DNA of 64,000 bases from Allocoprobacillus sp002160865 (lineage in GTDB: Bacteria; Bacillota_I; Bacilli_A; Erysipelotrichales; Coprobacillaceae), in the NCBI RefSeq assembly GCF_042850985.1, contig NZ_AP031415.1, forward strand, positions 1,488,001-1,552,000, written 5' to 3'. The translations under genes were made by a program, and so were the position numbers. Each line of letters begins with the position of its first letter. Within the stretch, counting starts at the first letter, position 1. This document shows positions 35,948-43,505 of the stretch, one piece after another. Below the pieces are notes generated by a model. The model was given only the letters and a program-made list of their open reading frames with translations, was not told the origin of the DNA and ran no database searches.

Positions 35948-36190
35948 TTAAGGACATTCTACATGAACAAGAATGACATCTTCTCCTATCGTTATAACAT
36001 GCTCGATAGGAATAACAATGGCCGGTGGTCCTTTAAAAAAACAAATAAACTTAAAAGCCGAAAAACGTTCAACAATCAAAGCCTGTATACATTGACAAAG
36101 TGGGTCTATTTCTAAATCAACAACATATCCTATTTTACATCCCGTTGAAGCATCAATAACATCCTTACTTTGCAAAGTTAAAAAACGCAT
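35948..36190 (-). CDS. ylmC: YlmC/YmxH family sporulation protein
   Basis: An 80-residue PRC-barrel protein. RFLTLQSKDVIDASTGCKIGYVVDLEID matches the YlmC/YmxH family (spore formers only), and VIPIEHVITIGEDVILV is the second strand set. Its exact role in sporulation is unknown. It follows sigG by 25 nt, the position ylmC holds close to sigG in Bacillus and Clostridium. Confidence 0.92.
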   Translation of the reverse strand: MRFLTLQSKDVIDASTGCKIGYVVDLEIDPLCQCIQALIVERFSAFKFICFFKGPPAIVIPIEHVITIGEDVILVHVECP

Positions 36191-36215
36191 TTTATCACCC
36201 CTATAATATATGCCA

Positions 36216-36998
36216 TTATCTGGTCATATATTTCTTTAAATGGGACAAAGCCTGTTTTTCTATGCGTGAAACCTGTGCCTGTGAAATCATTAAGTCCTTA
36301 GCAATTTCACTTTGTGTAAAGCCTTCAAAATAACGTTCTTTGATAATGCGTAATTCTTTTTGATCGAGATGATGCATAGCTTTTTGTAAGTCAATCGATC
36401 TTTGCATATCATCCATAGCGTTATGATGGTCAGGAATTTGACTTTCTAAATCAATCGGTCCATTTCCATCATTTTGAACTTCCTGTGATAAAGAAGATAC
36501 ATTATGAGTCGATGACAGAGCTTCAACAAGCGTATATTCGTCTATTTTCAATAAACGTGACAGTTCTTGAAAAGAAGCTTCACGATGATGTTTTTTCAAA
36601 TAATCTTCACTCATCACTAAAGCCTTATAAGCAATATCTCGTAAAGAACGAGGAATACGCATGGGTGAACTTTCTCGTAAATAGCGTTTCATTTCTCCTA
36701 ATATCAACGGAACCGCATAGGTCGAAAATCGAACTTCTAAAGACGTATCAAAATGATCGATAGCTTTGATTAATCCAATGACACCGACTTGAAATAAATC
36801 ATCTAAATTACTCACACGCTGTTGATATTTTTGAACAAGAGATAAAACCAGTTTTAAATTAGAAAGAACAAGTTTTTCTTTTATCTGTGGGTCTTGATTT
36901 TGTTGATATAATTTCAACAATTCCATTGTTTGATGATATGATAACTGTTCAAATCGTTCAACATCATTTCCATTCAAATCAACTTTATATCTTGACAT
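36216..36998 (-). CDS. sigG: RNA polymerase sporulation sigma factor SigG
   Basis: Late forespore sigma factor, 260 residues. RVSNLDDLFQVGVIGLIKAIDHFD (region 2.1-2.2), VRFSTYAVPLILGEMKRYLR (region 2.3-2.4), IPRSLRDIAYKA (region 3) and FTQSEIAKDLMISQAQVSRIEKQAL (region 4.2) are all present. The intact N-terminus SRYKVDLNGNDV is the SigG-specific start that binds anti-sigma factors. It lies directly after sigE. The ribosome site GGAG can pair with AACTC upstream (37007-37025), which may weaken translation. Confidence 0.96.
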   Translation of the reverse strand: MSRYKVDLNGNDVERFEQLSYHQTMELLKLYQQNQDPQIKEKLVLSNLKLVLSLVQKYQQRVSNLDDLFQVGVIGLIKAIDHFDTSLEVRFSTYAVPLILGEMKRYLRESSPMRIPRSLRDIAYKALVMSEDYLKKHHREASFQELSRLLKIDEYTLVEALSSTHNVSSLSQEVQNDGNGPIDLESQIPDHHNAMDDMQRSIDLQKAMHHLDQKELRIIKERYFEGFTQSEIAKDLMISQAQVSRIEKQALSHLKKYMTR

Positions 36999-37042
36999 GG
37001 ATTCAACTCCTCATAACAGAGTTTCTCCATTTTTATTTGACA

Positions 37043-37735
37043 TTATTCATCATCTTTCAATTTATTTCTCAATTTTTTTATAATTTTTTTCTCTAGTCTT
37101 GAAATATATGATTGAGAAATCCCCAATATTTCAGCCACATCTTTTTGGGTTAATTCTTCATGCCCTATCAAGCCATAACGCATCATTAAAATTTGTTGTT
37201 CTCTAGGATTTAAATAATGTAAAGCATGATAAAATTTTTCCTTTTGATCATTGTGTTCAATCTCATCTTGAACAATATCTTTATCCGTACCAATAATATC
37301 GGATAATAAGAGTTCATTTCCATCATAATCAACATTTAATGGTTCATCTAAAGAGATTTCCTGTCTTAATTTATTATTTTTTCTTAAAAACATGAGAATT
37401 TCATTTTCAATACAACGTGAAGCATATGTCGCCAATTTAATATTTTTATCCATATTAAAAGTATTCACTGCTTTCACCAACCCAATCGTTCCAATACTAA
37501 TTAAATCCTCAATATTTCCATTTTGCATAGAATCATACTTTTTAGCGACATAAACAACGAGCCTTAAGTTATGTTCAATCAATAAATCTTTAGCATCTTC
37601 ATCACCATTTTGTAGTTTTAATAAGGCTTCCTTTTCTTCTTTTCCCTTTAAAGGTGCTTTTAATACGTCATGTCTACCAATATAAAACAGTGATTTCTTT
37701 TTAGTAAACCATTCCTTTAACAACAGTAAAATCAT
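37043..37735 (-). CDS. sigE: RNA polymerase sporulation sigma factor SigE (pro-protein)
   Basis: Early mother-cell sigma factor, 230 residues. EDLISIGTIGLVKAVNTFNMDKNIKLATYASRCIENEI covers region 2, and LTQKDVAEILGISQSYISRLEKKIIKKL region 4.2. The pro-sequence removed by SpoIIGA is short: only about 16 residues (MILLLLKEWFTKKKSL) precede FYIG, which aligns with YYIG of Bacillus pro-sigma-E, where about 27 residues precede. Start overlaps spoIIGA by 4 nt. Confidence 0.96.
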   Translation of the reverse strand: MILLLLKEWFTKKKSLFYIGRHDVLKAPLKGKEEKEALLKLQNGDEDAKDLLIEHNLRLVVYVAKKYDSMQNGNIEDLISIGTIGLVKAVNTFNMDKNIKLATYASRCIENEILMFLRKNNKLRQEISLDEPLNVDYDGNELLLSDIIGTDKDIVQDEIEHNDQKEKFYHALHYLNPREQQILMMRYGLIGHEELTQKDVAEILGISQSYISRLEKKIIKKLRNKLKDDE

Positions 37736-38451
37736 AATAACCCTCCCATTAATTGTTGATTTAAAATACAGTCATACTGCGATGATGACATAATCCCAGC
37801 ATAAACATTGTATAGTTTTTGATTATGAATCGTAATATCCGACAATAGAATTAAATCAATCCGTTCTTGTTGACTGGCTGTTTCAATCCATATTTGATCA
37901 ATCACTGAATAGTTGTCAATTATCTCACGATTCAAAAAAATAACTGGACTGCCGCGATATGTGACCTGATTCCCATTATCAATAAACCCTTCATAGATTT
38001 TTCCTTGTAAACAGACTTTAACACTTTGATGATGAATGCGTTGACGCGATAAATACACATAAAAATAACTGATAATGATCACTATCAAAGCAATAACAAA
38101 TAAATATGAAAATTGACATTCTTCAATAAGAAGCACACCTTGAAATATAATCGATGATGGTAGAAGCCATTGAACAAATGAAAGAATAGAAAAATAAATA
38201 AATAAGTAAACTGGATAATAAATATAAATCAGCCGTCTAAAATAAAAAAACGTTAATATAAAATCATAAACCAGTAAAAAACCTGTAAACAAATCTACAA
38301 ATAAAAAAACAATAGAGATATTATATGTGAAAACATATAAGCAAAGTTTTTTGATTGTTATTTGAATATTTAGCAAAAAAGATAATATTTCAAAACATAA
38401 TAATATAAGAATTGCATTCATGAAATATGTGACTTCTATATAAACATTCAT
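37732..38451 (-). CDS. spoIIGA: Sigma-E processing peptidase SpoIIGA
   Basis: Membrane aspartic protease that cleaves pro-sigma-E after a forespore signal. It has 239 residues from ATG 38451 (GGGTGA upstream; an in-frame GTG lies 9 nt before). Five hydrophobic segments fill the N-terminal half (about 7-125). The C-terminal protease half contains GFIDNGNQVTYRGSPVIFL, with the catalytic Asp near residue 157; the usual DTGN reads DNGN here. It is the first gene of spoIIGA-sigE-sigG, with an unusual long-spaced promoter at 38469-38501. Confidence 0.93.
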   Translation of the reverse strand: MNVYIEVTYFMNAILILLCFEILSFLLNIQITIKKLCLYVFTYNISIVFLFVDLFTGFLLVYDFILTFFYFRRLIYIYYPVYLFIYFSILSFVQWLLPSSIIFQGVLLIEECQFSYLFVIALIVIIISYFYVYLSRQRIHHQSVKVCLQGKIYEGFIDNGNQVTYRGSPVIFLNREIIDNYSVIDQIWIETASQQERIDLILLSDITIHNQKLYNVYAGIMSSSQYDCILNQQLMGGLL

Positions 38452-38468
38452 CTTGATCACCCTCTTTC

Positions 38469-38501
38469 ATTATAGAGAAATCAAAATAAAAATGATGTCA
38501 A
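38469..38501 (-). promoter_or_regulatory. Spo0A-type promoter of spoIIGA
   Basis: Minus strand TTGACA (38501-38496), a 21-nt spacer, TATAAT (38474-38469). The overlong spacing recalls the Bacillus spoIIG promoter, where Spo0A~P bound near the -35 is needed. TTTGACA differs by one base from the 0A-box complement TTCGACA. Confidence 0.6.
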
Positions 38502-38535
38502 AAAAAGATTGAAAGTATAATCACTTTCAATCTTT
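38501..38535 (-). terminator. Terminator of nifJ
   Basis: AAAGATTGAAAGT (38504-38516) pairs with ACTTTCAATCTTT (38523-38535), 6-nt loop; six T residues follow on the minus strand and abut the spoIIGA -35. Confidence 0.88.
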
Positions 38536-38542
38536 CATATCA

Positions 38543-41500
38543 CTATTCACTAGCCATAACATCTAAACGATGACGACGTTTCATAGCATCTTTTTCACAT
38601 TTATCCATTAATCCTTCAGCATGTTCTGGATTGACTTTAGATAATTGTGCAAATCTGTTTTCACTTAATAAGAAATCTTTGAATTTTGTGAAATCAGGTT
38701 CTTTAGAATCTAATTGTAATGGATTCTTTCCTTGTTCTTCTAAACGAGGATCATATCTTAATAAGTTGAAATATCCACATTCAACAGCACGTTTTTGTTG
38801 ATGTTGATGATTTGCTAAACCACCTTTAATACCATGTTCCATACATGGAGAATAAGCAATAATTAATGATGGTCCATCATAAGCTTCTGCTTCTTTGAAT
38901 GCTTTAATTGTTTGCATTGGATTAGCTCCCATAGCCACTTGTGCTACATAAACATGTCCATATGCCATAGCAATCTGTGCTAAATCTTTCTTGGCTACTG
39001 TTTTACCACCAGCAGTAAATTTAGCGATAGATCCAGCTTGTGAAGATTTAGAAGATTGTCCACCAGTATTTGAATAAACTTCTGTATCAAGAACTAAGAT
39101 ATTAACATTTTGATTATTAGCGATAACATGGTCTAATCCACCATAACCGATGTCATAAGCCCATCCATCTCCACCAATAATCCATTGAGATTTAGTAACA
39201 AGCTCACCTTTCATATCTAATAATTCTTTGATACCTTCACATTTTGAAGCTTCTACTAAAGATACTAATTGATCATAAAGTTTTCTTTCTTCAACTCTTT
39301 GACCTTTGACATTTGCATATTGTTCTAAAACAGTTTGAAGTTCAGGTTCACAATCACCTTTATTTTCTTCAATGATTTCTAAGATACGTTTAGCCATATA
39401 ATTTTCAGCTAATTTCATACCAAATCCATATTCAGCATTATCTTCAAATAATGAGTTAGCCCATGCAGGTCCTTGTCCATTTTCATCAATTGTACAAGGT
39501 GTTGAAGGTGTAGAACCACTATAGATTGAACTACATCCAGTTGCATTCGCAATTCTCATATCAGCTCCAAATAACTGAGAAGCCAGACGATAATATGGTG
39601 TTTCACCACATCCACCACAAGCACCAGATACTTCAAAGTATGGACGCATGAATCCCACACCTTTGACTGTTGTTGTTGGGTAGCGATCAGCTTTATATGT
39701 CACTTTTGAATAAATATGATCAGCTAAAGAAGCATGTGGTAATTCTTCTTTTACTGGCACCATAGATAAAGCTTTCTTTCCAGCTTTACCTGGACATTCA
39801 GTCACACATAATCCACAACCAACACAGTTATCTGGAGAAACTTGGATACGATAAACTAATCCATCAACATTTCTACCAATTGGTTTTAAAACATCATTTG
39901 AAATATCTTCTGGCATAGCTTTCATTTCATCTTCATCAATTAAGAAAGCACGAATTGTTGCATGAGGACAAACCATAACACAGTTATTACATTGGATACA
40001 GTTTTCTTTTTCCCAACGTGGTACATCAATAGCAATCGCACGTTTTTCTTTAATCGCAATACCAGATTTCATTGAACCATCTAATTTATCCATAAATGCT
40101 GAAACAGGTAAATCATAACCATCTAAGGCATTGATTGGTGCAACGAAATTATCAAAGTAATCGTCACCAGTTCTTGCTCTTGTAGCAGTCACTGTTAAAT
40201 CAGACCAGCTTGCATCAACAGGAACTTCAACAATAGCATCTTTTCCTGCATCAATAGCTTTATAGTTCATTTCTACTACAGCATCACCTTTTTTACCATA
40301 TGTTTTCTTAGCCATTGCTTTCATATATTCAACAGCTTTATCAACTGGTAAAATTTGTGGATTTAATGCAAAGAACGCAGATTGAAGAATTGTATTTGTA
40401 TGTCTTCCCATGCCAATTTCACTAGCAATCTTTGTTGCATTAATAATATAGAATTTCGCATTCTTATCAGCTAATTGTTTCTTTAATTTATTTGGTAAAT
40501 AATCAACAATTTCTTTTTCATCAAATTCTGTATTTAATAAGAATGTTCCACCATTCTTTAAGTTTTTCAACATATCATATTTCAATACATAGTTATCTAA
40601 TGAACATGAAATAAAGTCAGCATTATTGACATAATATGTTGCACGAATTGGTGTATGACCAAATCTTAAGTTAGAACGAGTTGCTCCACCTGCTTTTTTA
40701 CTATCATATGCAAAATAAGCCTGTGAATATAAATCTGTATGATCACCAATAATCTTAATAGAAGATTTATTTGCTGATACTGTTCCATCTGATCCTAAAC
40801 CATAGAATAAACAAGATGTATAATCTGCATCAACATGGAAGTTTTCATCTTCTTTTAATGATAGATGAGTTACATCATCATTAATACCAATTGTAAATGA
40901 TGTAAATGGATTTTCATCTAATAAATGATCGTAAACAGCTTTGATTTGACGTGGTGTTGTATCTTTAGAACCCATACCATAACGTCCACCAATCACTTTG
41001 ATCTTTGTATCTTTTAAAACTGAACATACATCTAAGTATAATGGTTCACCAGTTGCTCCCATTTCTTTTGTACGATCTAATACAGCAACTTTTTCTACAG
41101 TTTCTGGTAAAACACTTAATAAATATTTTGGTGAGAATGGACGATAGAGATGAACTTTAACTAATCCAACACGATCTCCACGTTTATTCATTTCATCAAT
41201 TGTTTCTTTAATTGTTTCAGTCACAGAACCCATTGCAATGATCACACGTGATGCATCTTTTGCTCCATAATATGTAAATGGTGCATATTCACGACCAGTG
41301 ATTTCTGAAATCTTTTTCATGTAGTCAGCAACAACTTCCACAACAGCTTCATAATGTTTATTTTGTGCTTCTCTACCTTGGAAATAAATATCATCGTTTT
41401 CTGCTCCACCACGTTCAATTGGATTTGTATGTGGATTTAATGCTTGAGCTTTAAATTTCTTTAATGCTTCTTTATCTAATAAACTTTCTAAAACATCATA

Positions 41501-42061
41501 ATCCATGACTTCTACTTTTTGAATTTCATGAGAAGTTCTAAATCCATCAAAGAAATGAATCACAGGAACACTCGCTTTAATTGCAGTTAAATGTGCAATA
41601 CCTCCTAAATCCATAACTTCTTGAACGCTATGAGAACAAATCATAGGAACACCAATTTGACGACATGCATAAATATCTTGATGATCCCCAAAAATATTTA
41701 AAGCACGTGTTGCTAAAGCTCTGGCAGCCACGTGGAATACACCAGGCAATAATTCACCTTGAATTTTATACAAGTTTGGTATCATCAATAATAAACCTTG
41801 AGATGCCGTAAATGTAGTTGCTAACGCACCACCTTGCAATGCTCCATGTACAGCTCCAGCAGCTCCAGCTTCTGACTGCATTTCGATAACATTAACTGCT
41901 GAACCAAAAATATTTTTCTTTCCTTGAGCAGCCCATGTTTCCGCATTTTCAGCCATTGGAGAAGATGGTGTAATTGGATAAATACTAGCAACTTCACTAA
42001 ATGCATATGCGACATGTGCAGCAGCAGTATTTCCATCCATTGATAAATACTTTTTAGACAT
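38543..42061 (-). CDS. nifJ: Pyruvate:ferredoxin (flavodoxin) oxidoreductase
   Basis: Homodimeric single-chain enzyme that oxidises pyruvate to acetyl-CoA and CO2 and reduces ferredoxin; the main anaerobic pyruvate outlet. It has 1172 residues. The N-terminal pyruvate-binding domain starts with AHVAYAFSEVASIYPITPSSPMAE. Two [4Fe-4S] sites are near 690 (CIQCNNCVMVCP) and 749 (CVGCGLCVTECP), a third cluster near 812 (GACGGCGETPY), and the thiamine site near 965 (GGDGWAYDIGYGGLDH, then VYSNTGGQSSK). GGAGG precedes the ATG. Confidence 0.98.
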   Translation of the reverse strand: MSKKYLSMDGNTAAAHVAYAFSEVASIYPITPSSPMAENAETWAAQGKKNIFGSAVNVIEMQSEAGAAGAVHGALQGGALATTFTASQGLLLMIPNLYKIQGELLPGVFHVAARALATRALNIFGDHQDIYACRQIGVPMICSHSVQEVMDLGGIAHLTAIKASVPVIHFFDGFRTSHEIQKVEVMDYDVLESLLDKEALKKFKAQALNPHTNPIERGGAENDDIYFQGREAQNKHYEAVVEVVADYMKKISEITGREYAPFTYYGAKDASRVIIAMGSVTETIKETIDEMNKRGDRVGLVKVHLYRPFSPKYLLSVLPETVEKVAVLDRTKEMGATGEPLYLDVCSVLKDTKIKVIGGRYGMGSKDTTPRQIKAVYDHLLDENPFTSFTIGINDDVTHLSLKEDENFHVDADYTSCLFYGLGSDGTVSANKSSIKIIGDHTDLYSQAYFAYDSKKAGGATRSNLRFGHTPIRATYYVNNADFISCSLDNYVLKYDMLKNLKNGGTFLLNTEFDEKEIVDYLPNKLKKQLADKNAKFYIINATKIASEIGMGRHTNTILQSAFFALNPQILPVDKAVEYMKAMAKKTYGKKGDAVVEMNYKAIDAGKDAIVEVPVDASWSDLTVTATRARTGDDYFDNFVAPINALDGYDLPVSAFMDKLDGSMKSGIAIKEKRAIAIDVPRWEKENCIQCNNCVMVCPHATIRAFLIDEDEMKAMPEDISNDVLKPIGRNVDGLVYRIQVSPDNCVGCGLCVTECPGKAGKKALSMVPVKEELPHASLADHIYSKVTYKADRYPTTTVKGVGFMRPYFEVSGACGGCGETPYYRLASQLFGADMRIANATGCSSIYSGSTPSTPCTIDENGQGPAWANSLFEDNAEYGFGMKLAENYMAKRILEIIEENKGDCEPELQTVLEQYANVKGQRVEERKLYDQLVSLVEASKCEGIKELLDMKGELVTKSQWIIGGDGWAYDIGYGGLDHVIANNQNVNILVLDTEVYSNTGGQSSKSSQAGSIAKFTAGGKTVAKKDLAQIAMAYGHVYVAQVAMGANPMQTIKAFKEAEAYDGPSLIIAYSPCMEHGIKGGLANHQHQQKRAVECGYFNLLRYDPRLEEQGKNPLQLDSKEPDFTKFKDFLLSENRFAQLSKVNPEHAEGLMDKCEKDAMKRRHRLDVMASE

Positions 42062-42086
42062 AATTTTCTTTCCTCCTATACCCTAT

Positions 42087-42115
42087 AGTATACTCTTATT
42101 GATAAGAAATTTCCA
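42087..42115 (-). promoter_or_regulatory. Predicted promoter of nifJ
   Basis: Minus strand TGGAAA (42115-42110), 17 nt, TATACT (42092-42087), 25 nt before the start. Confidence 0.6.
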
Positions 42116-42239
42116 TAAGAAAACTTTATTTTCATCATAAACTCATAAAAATCTCAATATTTTCTATTTCTTGTCAAATCCACTTTTTTTATCAATCAAA
42201 AAATGATAGAATAATGGCGAAAAATGAAAGGAGTCACGC

Positions 42240-43481
42240 ATGAAAAAAAGAAACTGTTTTATTGGACAATCCGGTGGTCCAACTGTCGCAATTAATGCCT
42301 CACTTGCCGGAATCATCCATGCCTGTAAAGAAAGTCAACAATTTGAACATGTCTATGGAATGGTTAATGGTATCATGGGATTATTGGAAAGTCGTTACAT
42401 AGATTTACTGGAACTCTTTGATAATCAGGAACATTTAGATCAACTGATGCATTCCCCAGCTATGTATCTAGGATCATGTCGCTATAAATTACCTCATTTT
42501 CAAGATGATCCTCAAACTTACGAGAGATTATTCCATACTTTTCAACAATTAAATATTACTGATTTCTATTACATTGGTGGCAATGATTCAATGGATACAG
42601 TGGCTAAATTATCAGCATATGCCAATACTATTCAATCTTCTATTCGTTTTGTTGGTATTCCTAAAACGATTGATAATGATTTAATGGGAACAGACCATAC
42701 ACCCGGTTTTGGATCAGCCGCAAAATATGTTGCGACTTCTATGTTGGAAATTGCTTATGACAGTTCCATTTACAAATTGGATGCTGTAACCATTGTAGAA
42801 ATCATGGGAAGAAATGCAGGTTGGCTGACAGCTGCCAGTGCTCTTGCCAGAACTCAATGCAATGAAGCCCCTGATTTGATTTATCTTCCTGAAGTTCCTT
42901 TTTCTACAGAAAAATTTTTAGATGATATTCGTGAAGTGTTCCGTCACAAAAAGAATATTATTATAGCTGTAAGTGAAGGAATCAAAAATGAAAATGGTGA
43001 GTATTTAGATTCTGATTCTAAATATACAAAACGTGATGCTTTTGGTCATGTTCTTCATTCCGGGACAGGAAAAGTTTTAGAATCACTTGTCTACCAGGAA
43101 TTTAAATGTAAAGTCCGCAGCATTGAACTTAATGTTTTACAAAGATGTGCTATGCATATTGCTTCAAAGGTTGACTTAGAAGAATCTTTCCAGATTGGCG
43201 AGGCTGCAGTTCAAGCATCTATGGCAGGTCAAACAGGCATCATGATGACTTTTGAACGTCTACAAAATCAACCTTATCAAATCAAATGTAATTATCAGGA
43301 TGTTTTAAAAATTGCAAATTTAGAACAACGTATACCTATAGAATGGATTAATGATGCTCATAATGACATTACATCTGAACTCTACAATTATCTTATTCCT
43401 TTAATTCAAGGTGAAGTCACTGTTCAATTTGAAAATGGTATTCCATGTTATAGTAATATTTCTCATTTACGTTATAAATAA
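42240..43481 (+). CDS. pfp: 6-phosphofructokinase, pyrophosphate-dependent type
   Basis: Phosphorylates fructose-6-phosphate in glycolysis, very probably using PPi. It has 413 residues. GQSGGPTVAINASLAG is the phosphate-binding start. GGNDS (113-117) has Asp where ATP-dependent enzymes have Gly (GGDGS), and PKTIDND (141-147) has Lys in place of Gly; both changes are the accepted marks of PPi-PFK. EIMGRNAGWLTAAS follows. AAAGGAG precedes the ATG. It is divergent from nifJ, so two central-carbon steps share an intergenic region. Confidence 0.93.
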   Translation: MKKRNCFIGQSGGPTVAINASLAGIIHACKESQQFEHVYGMVNGIMGLLESRYIDLLELFDNQEHLDQLMHSPAMYLGSCRYKLPHFQDDPQTYERLFHTFQQLNITDFYYIGGNDSMDTVAKLSAYANTIQSSIRFVGIPKTIDNDLMGTDHTPGFGSAAKYVATSMLEIAYDSSIYKLDAVTIVEIMGRNAGWLTAASALARTQCNEAPDLIYLPEVPFSTEKFLDDIREVFRHKKNIIIAVSEGIKNENGEYLDSDSKYTKRDAFGHVLHSGTGKVLESLVYQEFKCKVRSIELNVLQRCAMHIASKVDLEESFQIGEAAVQASMAGQTGIMMTFERLQNQPYQIKCNYQDVLKIANLEQRIPIEWINDAHNDITSELYNYLIPLIQGEVTVQFENGIPCYSNISHLRYK

Positions 43482-43505
43482 AAACCACGTTTTGGCGTGG
43501 TTTTT
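43480..43505. terminator. Bidirectional terminator, pfp / transglutaminase gene
   Basis: AAAAACCACG (43480-43489) pairs with CGTGGTTTTT (43496-43505) around TTTTGG. It includes the pfp stop codon. Confidence 0.85.
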
